Source of the DNA: Paraburkholderia youngii
GTDB lineage: Bacteria > Pseudomonadota > Gammaproteobacteria > Burkholderiales > Burkholderiaceae
Length of the DNA: 64,000 nt
Assembly: GCF_013366925.1 (NCBI RefSeq)
Contig: NZ_JAALDK010000001.1
Span: 3,713,165 to 3,777,164, forward strand
Direction of reading: 5' to 3'
Shown: piece after piece, positions 17,708 through 25,540 of the stretch
Layout of the letters: every line of letters begins with the position of its first letter
How positions within the stretch are numbered: position 1 is the stretch's first letter
Made by a program: the position numbers and the translations under genes
Notes under the pieces: model-generated
Told to the model about the DNA's origin: nothing
Database searches by the model: none
Seen by the model: only the letters and a program-made list of their open reading frames with translations

Positions 17708-17774
17708 GTATTTCGCTCGGGTCAAGATTTGATGTGACGGGACGCCGTACGCGAGGGCGGCGCGACGATCGCGC

Positions 17775-18422
17775 TCAACGCGCCCGCATCCGCCGGTTGA
17801 AAAAGCGCCATGCCGCGGCGCCGGCCAGCATCGCACCGCCGAGCGCGAGGCCCAGCAACACCAGCGAACTCAGATGCTCGCGCACCACCGGGACGTTGCC
17901 GAACAGATAGCCGGCCGCGATCAGCGACACGATCCACAGCGCCGCGCCGGCGGTGACGAACGTGACGAACCGCGAGAACATCATTTGCGACACGCCCGCG
18001 GCGAATGGCGCGAACGTGCGCACCACGGCGATGTAGGGTGAAAGCAGAAAGGTCAGGCGGCCGCGCGCCTCGCTGAACGCGTGGGCGCGGCTCAGCGCAT
18101 TGCGGTTCAGCCAGTAGTAGTTGCGGGTGTATACCTTGTCGCCGACCGCGTGGCCGATCGCATACCCGACGATGCTGCCGGCCACCGTCGCGACGAACAG
18201 CACGGGCGCGATGATCCACACGTTCAATGCACCGGTGGCCGCGAGCGCGCCGCAGATGAATATCAGCGGATCGCCGGGCAGAAAGAACAGCGGCAGAAAA
18301 CCGTATTCGACGAACACGACGACGAACAGCAGTGCGTAGATTGCCGTGCCGAATTGCACGATCAGCGTACTCAGGTGCTGGTCGAGGTGCAGCGCGATCT
18401 GCAGCACATTCATCAGGTTCAT
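17775..18422 (-). CDS. DedA-family membrane protein
   Basis: This 215-residue integral membrane protein is of the DedA/VTT (SNARE-associated) family, which works in lipid flipping and proton-motive-force homeostasis. It shows the family glycine/proline-rich block FLPLFFLPGDPLIFICGALA (about 42-61) and RTFAPFAAGVSQM with the essential arginine, and about five membrane helices. It begins at ATG 18422 and is not obviously coupled to neighbours. Bacteria carry several DedA paralogues, so a specific symbol is not assigned. Confidence 0.88.
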   Translation of the reverse strand: MNLMNVLQIALHLDQHLSTLIVQFGTAIYALLFVVVFVEYGFLPLFFLPGDPLIFICGALAATGALNVWIIAPVLFVATVAGSIVGYAIGHAVGDKVYTRNYYWLNRNALSRAHAFSEARGRLTFLLSPYIAVVRTFAPFAAGVSQMMFSRFVTFVTAGAALWIVSLIAAGYLFGNVPVVREHLSSLVLLGLALGGAMLAGAAAWRFFNRRMRAR

Positions 18423-18573
18423 GTCGGCATGAGCCTCAGGTGGCGTTCGGATCTGATGAGTGTAGTCCCGCGAGCGTGGGTGCAGGGTGCTTGCGCGAGT
18501 TTATGTCGTTTGACGCTTGTCGATGTTGCCGCGCCGATGTCAAACTCGGGTCGTCTTCATCAGATGCAAGGCC

Positions 18574-19101
18574 ATGTCGCGCGACTCCGTCATCACCTTC
18601 CGTTTTGCCGCGCCGCACGAAGCGGAATCGATTCGTGCCATCGAATTCGAAGCGGGCCTGCGTTTCGTCAGCGTCGGCATGACGGGCATCGCCGACGCAC
18701 CGCCGATGGTGCGGGAGGTCGTCGAGCGCAAGATCGAAGCGCGCGAGATCATCGTCGCGCTCGATCAGCAGGAGATTTGTATAGGCTTCGTGATGTTCGA
18801 GCCGCAGCCGACGCGCATCTACGTTCAGGAGCTCGATGTACTGACCTCGCACGCGGGCAGACGCATCGGCGCGGCGTTGATCGAAGAGGTCGCGCGAATC
18901 GCGCGCGCGCGGAAATTGACGCAACTCGTGCTGTCGACGTATCGCGACGTGCCGTGGAACGCGCCGTACTACAGGCGGCTCGGCTTTCGCGACCTCGCCA
19001 CAGTTGAGCTCGACGCGGCATTGCTCGCGCGGCGCGACGCGCATATCGCGCGCGGGCTCGATGAGTCGAAACGGGTGTTCATGCAGCGCGATCTGGTCTA
19101 G
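18574..19101 (+). CDS. GNAT-family N-acetyltransferase
   Basis: This 175-residue acetyltransferase domain protein has its acetyl-CoA pyrophosphate-binding motif in LTSHAGRRIGAALIEEV (about 90-106), preceded by the beta-4 strand IYVQELDVL. APYYRRLGFRDL supplies the usual C-terminal Tyr region. The start ATG 18574 is preferred over an upstream frame opening. It lies between the divergent DedA gene and the convergent ene-reductase gene. The substrate is unknown. Confidence 0.83.
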   Translation: MSRDSVITFRFAAPHEAESIRAIEFEAGLRFVSVGMTGIADAPPMVREVVERKIEAREIIVALDQQEICIGFVMFEPQPTRIYVQELDVLTSHAGRRIGAALIEEVARIARARKLTQLVLSTYRDVPWNAPYYRRLGFRDLATVELDAALLARRDAHIARGLDESKRVFMQRDLV

Positions 19102-19104
19102 CGC

Positions 19105-19152
19105 GCAAAAAAAGCGGCGGCCGTGGCTGAAATTCAGTCGCGCCCGCCGCTT
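19105..19152 (-). terminator. Intrinsic terminator of the ene-reductase gene
   Basis: A perfect 9-bp inverted repeat (AAGCGGCGG at 19112-19120, CCGCCGCTT at 19144-19152) lies between the convergent GNAT and ene-reductase stops. Read on the minus strand the hairpin is followed by a run of seven T, giving a strong terminator for the ene-reductase transcript. It may act weakly in the other direction, where the T-tract is poor. Confidence 0.75.
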
Positions 19153-19194
19153 CATCATTTCATACAGCGGACATGAGCCCGCTGTCACTGCCGA

Positions 19195-20253
19195 TTACAC
19201 CGCTTCCAGCGCCGGATAATCGGTGTAGCCGATTTCACCACGCGCATAGAACGTCGCCGGAACCGGCTTGTTCAGCGGCGCATCTTCAGCGAAGCGGCGC
19301 ACCAGATCCGGATTCGCGATGTACAGCTGACCCCAGGCCACCGCATCCGCTTCACCGGCGTCGAGCACCTGCTGCGCGGTTTCCTTCGTGAACTTCTCGT
19401 TCACGATGTACGGGCCGCCGAACGCTTCCTTCAGCTGCGGGCCGAGGCGGTCGTCGCCGAGCGCTTCACGCGCCGCGATAAACGCGATCTTGCGCTTGCC
19501 GAGTTCGCGCGCGACATAGCCGAACGTTGCGGCCGGATCGGAGTCGCCCATCGTATGCGCGTCGCGGCGCGGCGCGAGATGCACGCCGACGCGGTTTGCA
19601 CCCCACACGCTGATGCACGCGTCGGTGACTTCGAGCAGCAGACGCGCGCGGTTTTCGATCGGGCCGCCGTAGGCATCGGTGCGCTTGTTGGTGCTGTCCT
19701 GCAGGAACTGGTCGAGCAGATAGCCGTTCGCGCCGTGCACTTCTACGCCGTCGAAGCCTGCGGCCTTGGCGTTTTCCGCGCCCTTGCGGAATGCTTCGAC
19801 GACACCGGCGATTTCATCGAGCTCGAGCGCGCGCGGCGTCACGAACGGACGCTCGGGACGCACGAGGCTCACGTGACCGCCGGCCGCGATCGCGCTCGGC
19901 GCGACCGGCAGCTCGCCGTTCAGGAACACCGGATCCGAAATACGGCCGACGTGCCACAACTGCAGGAAGATCTTGCCGCCCGCGTCGTGCACGGCCTGCG
20001 TGACGAGCTTCCAGCCTTCGACCTGCTCCTGCGACCAGATGCCCGGCGTGTCCGCGTAGCCGACGCCCTGCGGCGTGACCGACGTCGCTTCGCTGAGGAT
20101 CAGGCCGGCGCTCGCGCGTTCGGCGTAATAGCGCGCCATCAGCGCGTTCGGCACGCGAATTTCCTCGGCGCGCTGACGCGTGAGCGGCGCCATGATAATG
20201 CGGTTCGGCAGCGTGATATCGCCAATTTGCAGGGGATCGAAAAGAGTCGGCAT
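19195..20253 (-). CDS. Old yellow enzyme (NemA/XenA-like ene-reductase)
   Basis: This 352-residue FMN-dependent flavoprotein reduces activated alkenes and N-ethylmaleimide-like electrophiles with NAD(P)H. The OYE features are LFDPLQIGDITLPNRIIMAPLTR at the N-terminus, PGIWSQEQV, FLQLWHVGR, the substrate pair in VEVHGANGYLLDQFL, NKRTDAYGG and the C-terminal FYARGEIGYTDYP. An ArsR-type gene 83 nt upstream reads the same way and is probably co-transcribed. A decayed second copy lies at 25541-26480. It is likely part of an electrophile response with the neighbouring Ohr genes. Confidence 0.9.
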   Translation of the reverse strand: MPTLFDPLQIGDITLPNRIIMAPLTRQRAEEIRVPNALMARYYAERASAGLILSEATSVTPQGVGYADTPGIWSQEQVEGWKLVTQAVHDAGGKIFLQLWHVGRISDPVFLNGELPVAPSAIAAGGHVSLVRPERPFVTPRALELDEIAGVVEAFRKGAENAKAAGFDGVEVHGANGYLLDQFLQDSTNKRTDAYGGPIENRARLLLEVTDACISVWGANRVGVHLAPRRDAHTMGDSDPAATFGYVARELGKRKIAFIAAREALGDDRLGPQLKEAFGGPYIVNEKFTKETAQQVLDAGEADAVAWGQLYIANPDLVRRFAEDAPLNKPVPATFYARGEIGYTDYPALEAV

Positions 20254-20336
20254 GAGAGTTCACCTTTGGCGGCGGGCAGGGCCCGAGCCTCATAAAACTG
20301 CGTGAAAAAGGAAACGCGGCGATGCGAGTGCGGTGC

Positions 20337-20639
20337 TCAGAGCGTGGTGTTCATGTATTCGAGGAACGCCTGGATGACGGGCTCGTTGCGTTTGAAAAAC
20401 ACCCATTGACCGACCCGTTTCGACGTGACGAGCCCCGCGCGCTGCAATGCGGCGAGGTGCGCCGACACGGTGGACTGCGACAGGCCGCAGCGCGCGTCGA
20501 TCTTGCCTGCGCACACGCCGTGGTCGAGCGGCAGCTCCTGATCGGCGAAATGCGCTTGCGGTTCGCGCAGCCAGCCGAGAATCTCCCGGCGGACCGGGTT
20601 GGCCAGCGCTTTGTGGATCGCATCGAAATCGGGCGTCAT
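20337..20639 (-). CDS. ArsR-family winged-helix regulator of the ene-reductase
   Basis: This is an ArsR-family DNA-binding protein of 100 residues from ATG 20639. A GTG at 20672 would add 11 residues. The helix-turn-helix is CGLSQSTVSAHLAALQRAGLVTSKRVGQWVFFKRN near the C-terminus, preceded by HKALANPVRREILGWL. A cysteine pair (Cys in HGVCAG and ARCGLS) lies before the recognition helix and could sense thiol-reactive compounds. The gene precedes the ene-reductase gene by 83 nt, an arrangement common in proteobacteria. Confidence 0.83.
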   Translation of the reverse strand: MTPDFDAIHKALANPVRREILGWLREPQAHFADQELPLDHGVCAGKIDARCGLSQSTVSAHLAALQRAGLVTSKRVGQWVFFKRNEPVIQAFLEYMNTTL

Positions 20640-20716
20640 GTGGATGGTTTCAGGGGGTTCGACAAGCGGCACGCTGGTTGGCGTGCGCGCAATTGCATCG
20701 CTACAGTACGAATCAT

Positions 20717-20736
20717 ATATCGTAATTTAGCGATAT
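20717..20736. promoter_or_regulatory. Inverted repeat upstream of the ArsR gene
   Basis: ATATCG (20717-20722) and CGATAT (20731-20736) form a perfect 6-bp inverted repeat with an 8-bp AT-rich centre, 78 nt upstream of the arsR-type start codon. ArsR/SmtB proteins bind such AT-rich imperfect dyads, so this is a plausible autoregulatory site for the arsR/ene-reductase pair. Confidence 0.5.
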
Positions 20737-21260
20737 GGGTGAAGGCACTACTGCAAATGGGGCGATAGGTATCGACACACAAAAAAGCGCGCACTTTTTC
20801 GCCGCCGCGCTCCGCACACAAAAAAGAGCGCACCTTTCGTCTCATACCGTGAAAAACGTCTATAGATCGATGTTTTGATTGAGGTATTTTCAAGAAGCGA
20901 TTGGTCATCTGGCGTGCTGATTCCGGCTCAAACGATTGATTTGCCGGCCCAAGTAGATTTGGATTCCGAAATAAAAGAGCGCACTTGTCAGTATTCGCAA
21001 GCTTTTGGGCGACTATTTCAATATCCTTTCGATTTTGTCTGATGAGTTTGGTAGGTGCAGGCGTTTTGGCTGTCTACGCTAGTATCGGCGCACAACAAAG
21101 TGTGCGGGAACGCTAAAATTGCGTTTCGAGAACAACAAGGTGCGCGGGAATCGCGAAATTCGGTGTGCAGCACACAATTTTCGCTCTCTGCTATCGAGAG
21201 CTGATCTTGTTAGCAATGACACGCAGATTTAGCGCACATCGGAGCACGGGGCGCATCTTC
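20737..21260. repeat. Gene-poor stretch with short dispersed repeats
   Basis: No convincing coding region is seen here. An A6-GCGC-containing repeat occurs as CACACAAAAAAGCGCGCACT (from 20776) and CACACAAAAAAGAGCGCACC (from 20815), with a third partial copy AAAAGAGCGCACTT (20973-20986). Two further copies of a related 30-bp unit, beginning ACAACAAAGTGTGCGGGAA and ACAACAAGGTGCGCGGGAA, lie near 21092 and 21132. The repeats could be regulator sites, iteron-like elements or the debris of a lost element. They are too few and too irregular for CRISPR. Confidence 0.4.
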
Positions 21261-21287
21261 GTTGGCCTAAAAATTTAGGGGAATATT

Positions 21288-21540
21288 CAAGTCGACAGGC
21301 TCGCGGATTCGACGCGTCGGCTTACAGCCTACGTGTCCGCTGGCGGCCAGGCGCTTGGCGGAGCGTTGCGTTCGTATTGGGTCGCTTAAGAGGAGCTTCG
21401 TTGCGCAGGCGCTCAAGCAACGACGCGCCAGGGGGATGGTTCTGAGAGTCAACGGGATGGGCGCCACTGCCTTCGGCTCGGTGGTCAGACCGGAAACTCG
21501 TGAAGATGCGCGGCCTGTGGGGTCGCGCATTTTTGTTTCT
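21288..21540 (+). ncRNA. Candidate structured non-coding RNA with intrinsic terminator
   Basis: About 250 nt in a gene-free interval contain a series of well-paired stems on the plus strand. They are CTGG/CCAG (21340-21350), TGGCG/CGCCA (21356-21360 with 21426-21430) enclosing TCGTTGC/GCAACGA (21398-21404 with 21417-21423), and a GGT-T-CTGA/TCAGACC stem (21438-21445 with 21485-21491). The last encloses CCAC-GCC/GGC-GTGG, and a terminator hairpin ends the series. The consecutive order and absence of a credible protein suggest an expressed RNA. It does not match RNase P, tmRNA, SRP RNA or tRNA motifs that I can recognise. The 5' end is a guess; an AATATT box lies at 21282-21287. Confidence 0.5.
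21506..21538 (+). terminator. Intrinsic terminator at the 3' end of the candidate RNA
   Basis: ATGCGCG (21506-21512) pairs with CGCGCAT (21524-21530) across an 11-nt loop and is followed by TTTTTGTTT. This is a standard rho-independent terminator on the plus strand. No plus-strand protein gene ends nearby, which is the main reason to suspect a non-coding transcript here. Confidence 0.7.
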
Positions 21541-21945
21541 TGCGAGGTGCAGGCGAACTCGCAAGTGCGCTTGCTAGCGTCCTAGCGCATCCACCGCTGC
21601 GCGGCCAGCATCACGACCCTCACCTCCGCTCTTAGCCACGTCATGGGCTAACGTTTGTGCCTTAATGACAGACTACAAGCGTTCAAAGAACGCGCGAAAA
21701 CCAGACAGATCCGCTCAAGTACCCGATCCGCTTTTCCGGGACCAGCCTGGGATGTCATTAAACCCATCCCATTCGATCACCGAGATCCGGTTCACAGCAG
21801 TGCTCGTCGCACATTCGCCTTTCGTGGCTGCTCCGTCCTTCGCACGCGTCCGGTAGCGATTCGATTTTCGCGGGGCCACCCAGGCTGCGCGTGATGGGTA
21901 GCCATGTGACTACCGTGAAATGCGGCCCACCTGTTTAGACCGTCT
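21541..21945. other. Intergenic stretch before ohrR-A, no gene seen
   Basis: A further perfect inverted repeat (CTTGCGAG at 21539-21546 and CTCGCAAG at 21558-21565) directly follows the terminator but has no T-tract. The remaining 350 bases have only short open frames with no recognisable product. Confidence 0.5.
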
Positions 21946-21972
21946 TGCGATATAATCGCAAGCGATATATCG
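21946..21972. promoter_or_regulatory. OhrR-type operator upstream of ohrR-A
   Basis: Three half-sites TGCGAT-ATA-ATCGCA-AGCGAT lie at 21946-21966, followed by the overlapping palindrome CGATATATCG (21963-21972). The outer TTGCGA/TCGCAA repeat (21945-21961) is perfect. The site is about 40 nt upstream of the ohrR-A start and matches the motif before the ohr genes, the second ohrR and the BON gene in this window. Confidence 0.7.
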
Positions 21973-22011
21973 AAACAGCGAGTCATTGACCATCGTTCGA
22001 GGAGGATGTAC

Positions 22012-22464
22012 ATGAAACCTACTGAACTGCCAGTACCGGCACCCGTGCCGCTTGCGGACTATCTTTGCTTTGCTGTGTACTCCACGAATCTGGCGTTCGG
22101 CAAGGCTTACAAGCCCATCCTCGATGTACTTGGCCTCACGTATCCTCAATTCATCACGATCATAGCGCTCTGGGAGCAAGACAATCAGACAGTGAGCGGG
22201 TTGGGGGAGAAGTTATTCCTGGAGTCGAACACGCTTACGCCACTGCTGAAGAAGCTCGAAGTGATGGGCTACGTGGAGCGCAAGCGTGATCCCGAGGATG
22301 AGCGCCAGGTGCGCGTCAGCTTGACGAAAACCGGTCGGCGGTTGCGCGAAAAAGGCCTGAAAATTGCAGACCTTACCGATGCAACTGGACTCAGTCCGGA
22401 CGAGTTCCAGGAGTTGCAAAAAGCGATCGTGACGTTGCGCGGTAATTTGATCAACTCACTCTGA
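22012..22464 (+). CDS. ohrR: OhrR-type MarR-family peroxide sensor (copy A)
   Basis: This 150-residue MarR-family regulator has the OhrR hallmark near its N-terminus: DYLCFAVYSTNLAFGKAYKPILD, in which the Cys (residue 19) is the peroxide-sensing thiol and the following tyrosines hydrogen-bond it. LGLTYPQFITIIALWE and the wing DPEDERQVRVSLTKTG follow. The start at 22012 is preferred over 22006 because GGAGG then sits six bases upstream, as in the paralogue at 30038. OhrR proteins repress ohr genes until oxidised by organic hydroperoxides. The operator motif upstream suggests autoregulation. Confidence 0.88.
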   Translation: MKPTELPVPAPVPLADYLCFAVYSTNLAFGKAYKPILDVLGLTYPQFITIIALWEQDNQTVSGLGEKLFLESNTLTPLLKKLEVMGYVERKRDPEDERQVRVSLTKTGRRLREKGLKIADLTDATGLSPDEFQELQKAIVTLRGNLINSL

Positions 22465-22733
22465 CGCGCTTTCTCTGGAAGCAGGGTAGCCGACACGGAT
22501 CGACTTCTCTCAGAGCGATATTACTTCCGGCGCGAGTGACAACATCAGTTCTCGCTCTTACGTGTCCGTCAGTCGGAGTACGATTTGGCTAACGGGTGAA
22601 CTCCGCGCGTCATGTTTCGTCCCGCGCTGGTTGAGCGCAATCTTTCGACGACGCGCGGCCCGAAGTCCGCGCGCCCCCAGCGAAAGAGAGCTTAAGCTGA
22701 TCCCAGCTCGTGCAACTGGCTCAGGAAGCGGAG

Positions 22734-23126
22734 CTAACTGCGAATGCGGTACAACCCGCATATCTTGTTGCCATCCGGATCGCGTAGGTAAGCGAGATAC
22801 AGCTGACCACCAGGTGCTTCGCGCACACCCGGGGGCGCTTCAATCGACGTACCGTGGTTAGCAAGACCAGCCGCGTGCCAGAGATCCACCTGCGCGGCCG
22901 ACGAGCACTCGAAGCCGACCGTTCCGCCGTTGGCGTATGTGGCCGGTCGCCGATCGAGTGGCTCGGTAATGATGAATATTCCCGTGTTGTTGCGATACAC
23001 ATAGCGTCGACGGTGGACATTGTCATCTTTGATGCCTTGCTCATAGCCGAGTGCGCCCAGTACGGCATCGTAAAATCGCTTGGCCTTTTCGAGGTCGTTC
23101 GTACCTACCGCAATGTGACTGAACAT
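22734..23126 (-). CDS. VOC-family (glyoxalase/dioxygenase-like) protein, copy 1
   Basis: This 130-residue single-domain VOC protein begins MFSHIAVGTNDLEKAKRFYD and ends with LAYLRDPDGNKICGLYR, the two beta-alpha-beta-beta-beta modules of the superfamily. His4 in the first strand and the DPDGNK block would supply metal ligands in active members. The start ATG 23126 is set by an AGGAG site. A paralogue of equal length lies at 29448-29840. It probably detoxifies or binds a small electrophile; the specific reaction is unknown. Confidence 0.82.
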   Translation of the reverse strand: MFSHIAVGTNDLEKAKRFYDAVLGALGYEQGIKDDNVHRRRYVYRNNTGIFIITEPLDRRPATYANGGTVGFECSSAAQVDLWHAAGLANHGTSIEAPPGVREAPGGQLYLAYLRDPDGNKICGLYRIRS

Positions 23127-23260
23127 TACTGGCAATCTCCTGTTCGAATGGTGATTAGATCCGAGTGTGCCTGCCGCGGACTGGCTTTTGCTGATGTTGA
23201 GCAGTTGTCAGCCGCGCCGTGTTTAGTCTGACGCGACATATGTGGAAAGCGCGAAGAGAT

Positions 23261-23743
23261 TCAGTCCCTCATTCGTGACGTCAGTTGTCGAGGGCGCTCG
23301 AGGTTGGTCCGCAGCTTCGAAATGACCTCCTGTATATGCAGAACCTCGCCAAGCCCCAGACCCATCTTCCTGGCGGAATCGGCGCTCAGTGCTTTCTCGC
23401 GAAGCTGCCGACCGTTTTCTGTGAGGCTGATCAATACGCGACGTTTATTCTCGGGATCGCGCTGTCTATCCAGATAGCCCATGAGTTGCAGCCGTTTTAA
23501 TATTGGCGTTAGCGCGTTGTTCTTTAAAAGCAGCTTCGCTCCTAGCTCGCCGACGGCCTGAGGTGAACGCTCCCAGAGCGCAATGATTGTGACGTATTGC
23601 GGATAGGTGAGCCCCAGTTCGTCGAGGATCGGACGATAGGCTTTGACGAAGGCAAGGTTTGCTGAGTAGATCGCGAAACAGAGCGATTCAGAAAGCTTTA
23701 CGGATGCCACGAACAGGTGGTCTTTAGATCTCGTCTGCATCAT
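23261..23743 (-). CDS. OhrR-like MarR-family regulator (copy B)
   Basis: This 160-residue OhrR paralogue has SLCFAIYSANLAFVKAYRPILDELGLTYPQY, so the sensing Cys (residue 22) and the adjacent Tyr are kept. The wing reads DPENKRRVLISLTENG. It is more diverged than copies A and C, with a longer C-terminal tail. The three-half-site motif seen at other genes is not found upstream, so it may be controlled separately or be an older duplicate. It is 134 nt upstream of the VOC gene on the same strand and may be co-transcribed with it. Confidence 0.83.
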   Translation of the reverse strand: MMQTRSKDHLFVASVKLSESLCFAIYSANLAFVKAYRPILDELGLTYPQYVTIIALWERSPQAVGELGAKLLLKNNALTPILKRLQLMGYLDRQRDPENKRRVLISLTENGRQLREKALSADSARKMGLGLGEVLHIQEVISKLRTNLERPRQLTSRMRD

Positions 23744-24120
23744 CTTGAAAAACGTAGGAATCCAATGAGACTCTCGTATGGTGACCTGGAAAACTCGGGG
23801 TCACGAACGACTTCTACCTGCATGCGCCTCCAGGCTGCTGTGGAGCAGATAAAACACGACGTAGCGCCAGGCGACGGGACGGCTGACTCTGTCGAGCTTG
23901 TTGAAGTGGAGCAGTTCGGAACACTCTCGTTCCGCCGAACTCCGCGGAGTCTGATGGAGTTCATACGGCAACCGGTATCGTGACACCATTGGAATCAAGG
24001 CTAGTCGTTGTAGTCTCGAGCAATATCAGCAACGTCTTGGCGAGTTGGATGCCTTGTGGCGTGTGGATCTTGCAACCCGATACGTAAGCATCTGCAGCCA
24101 TATTGGCGGTTCGGCTCGGC
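23744..24120. other. Intergenic region between ohrR-B and msrA, no gene seen
   Basis: Open frames on both strands of 70-90 codons overlap here, but none shows a recognisable domain, a ribosome site or a plausible codon pattern. The region should contain the ohrR-B promoter. No copy of the island's two operator motifs was found in it. Confidence 0.4.
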
Positions 24121-24621
24121 TCACCTGTCTACCTTCCATTCCTGCCGAACGAAATGGCAGGTGTATCCGTCGGGATTGCGTTGCAGATATCCTTGATGCT
24201 CCGGCTCCGCTTCCCAGAATTCCCGCGCTGGCGCAATCTCGGTGACAACCCTACCAGGCCAGAGGTCGGACGCATCGATTTCGGCCACCGTGTTACCGGC
24301 TACCGCTTTTTGCTCTTCGCTGAGGTAGAAGATTGCTGACCGGTAACTCGGTCCGATATCATTGCCTTGTCGGTCAACAGTCGTCGAATCATGTATCTGG
24401 AAGAAGAACGCCAGGAGCTGGCGATAACTTATCGTTCGCTTGTCGAATACGACCTCAACGGCTTCTGCGTGTGTGCCATGATCGAGATAGGTGGCGTTAG
24501 GCGTGGAGCCACCGGTGTAGCCTACGCGCGTTGAGATTACGCCGGGAAAGCGACGCAATAGCGCTTCCATTCCCCAGAAGCACCCACCAGCCAAAATGGC
24601 AGTTTCGGTTTCCGTCGTCAT
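24121..24621 (-). CDS. msrA: MsrA, peptide methionine (S)-S-oxide reductase
   Basis: This 166-residue MsrA repairs methionine S-sulfoxide in proteins. The catalytic motif [11 protein letters not shown] places the nucleophile Cys14, followed by [13 protein letters not shown], the [10 protein letters not shown] strand, [18 protein letters not shown] and YRSAIFY. The C-terminus has [17 protein letters not shown], where recycling cysteines often lie; a single Cys is seen. It fits the surrounding peroxide-response genes functionally. It starts at ATG 24621 with its own promoter space. Confidence 0.92.
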   Translation of the reverse strand: MTTETETAILAGGCFWGMEALLRRFPGVISTRVGYTGGSTPNATYLDHGTHAEAVEVVFDKRTISYRQLLAFFFQIHDSTTVDRQGNDIGPSYRSAIFYLSEEQKAVAGNTVAEIDASDLWPGRVVTEIAPAREFWEAEPEHQGYLQRNPDGYTCHFVRQEWKVDR

Positions 24622-24734
24622 TTCATTCCTTTTTCATAGTCAATGGATGCCTGGCTGGCATCCAATCGAAGTCCTGCTTGACTCGTGATCGTCAGGCGGA
24701 ATGCAAACTGCCTGACATGACAGTGGCAAAGCAA

Positions 24735-25127
24735 TTACCGAGGCGTTCTGATGCCAAGCCGGTTGTTCACAGAGGTCACGCCCTCTACTTTCCCGGCCGC
24801 ATTGCCAGCAAGGGTGATCTGATCGTCGCTGATGCAACTGCCGGTTAACGTGACCATGCCGTCGACGGCGTTGACGTAGATATTCGCGGGACTCAATCCC
24901 TTGGTGCGCGAGAGCACATGACGAACCTTCTTCGCGAGCGCGCGGTTTGCGGCCTTTGCAGTTTTGGGTGACGTCAGCACCGCAGCATTTGTCTGAGCCG
25001 GTGGTGACGTTGCGTCTTGCGCATGTGCACCAAGGCCAAGCGTCAACGCGAAAGCAGTGACAGCGGATTTGACGGCGCGAGTGACTCGCAATTTGGTATT
25101 CGTTGTGTGGATGAGCATGACATTCAC
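24735..25127 (-). CDS. Exported BON-domain protein
   Basis: This 130-residue protein has a signal peptide (positively charged N-terminus, then AVTAFALTLGLGAHAQ, cleavage near residue 37) and one BON domain: AKKVRHVLSRTKGLSPANIYVNAVDGMVTLTGS, then VEGVTSVNNRLGI. BON proteins bind phospholipid membranes in the periplasm and are often stress-induced (OsmY-like). The GTG start at 25127 is chosen because GAGGAG lies eight bases upstream; ATG 25118 is too far from it. Two OhrR-type operators precede it, linking it to peroxide control. Confidence 0.8.
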   Translation of the reverse strand: MNVMLIHTTNTKLRVTRAVKSAVTAFALTLGLGAHAQDATSPPAQTNAAVLTSPKTAKAANRALAKKVRHVLSRTKGLSPANIYVNAVDGMVTLTGSCISDDQITLAGNAAGKVEGVTSVNNRLGIRTPR

Positions 25128-25183
25128 GACAAGATCTCCTCGGTACATGGCCCAGTCATTCCGGGGCGGGTTTATAGTTCGTA

Positions 25184-25261
25184 TGCGATGTAGTCGCGTG
25201 CGTATAAGGATGCGACAAAGAGTCGCCAATGTCAATACCATGCTATCTAATCGCATGCGAT
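25184..25261. promoter_or_regulatory. Two OhrR-type operators upstream of the BON gene
   Basis: Two copies of the three-half-site motif are present: TGCGAT-GTA-GTCGCG-TGCGTA (25184-25204) and TGCTAT-CTA-ATCGCA-TGCGAT (25241-25261). The first is 57 nt upstream of the BON start and the second 114 nt. Spacing between half-sites is identical to that at the ohr and ohrR genes. The next gene on the other side is a decayed ene-reductase reading toward this site, so the BON gene is the likely target. Confidence 0.62.
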
Positions 25262-25281
25262 TTGTGCGAAGCTGGTGAAAG

Positions 25282-25317
25282 CGGGGCCCTCTTAGAGAGG
25301 CCTCGCGGACGGCCCCG
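25282..25317. terminator. Possible terminator hairpin after the decayed ene-reductase
   Basis: CGGGGCC (25282-25288) and GGCCCCG (25311-25317) form a perfect 7-bp stem, with a smaller CCTCT/AGAGG hairpin inside. It is followed by only three T on the plus strand and a short CTTT on the minus strand, so termination strength is doubtful. The segment between it and 25540 has no recognisable gene. Confidence 0.35.
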
Positions 25318-25540
25318 TTTGACATGCCGCGTGAACTTGTCAGTGGTTCAATTGGTCCCGGGTCGAACCATATAACCTTAGCGAACCTAAGCACCAGCAG
25401 CCGCAAAAGCAGCGACCGTGATCGTCTATCTGTTGCCGTAGCAACGACCTCAAAGTGACGCGGTTTGGATAGGGCGACTTCTGCCTCATGACGGAGCAGA
25501 CGAGTAGCTCCAGTGTCAACGCCGAGCGATGAATTGGACA

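Noticed and set aside
20776..20986. CRISPR array
   Set aside because: Only three imperfect short repeats with irregular distances and no cas genes.
21267..21530. 87-codon minus-strand open frame over the candidate RNA
   Set aside because: No ribosome site or domain, low-complexity composition, and the start codon falls inside the terminator hairpin. The RNA structure explains the sequence better.
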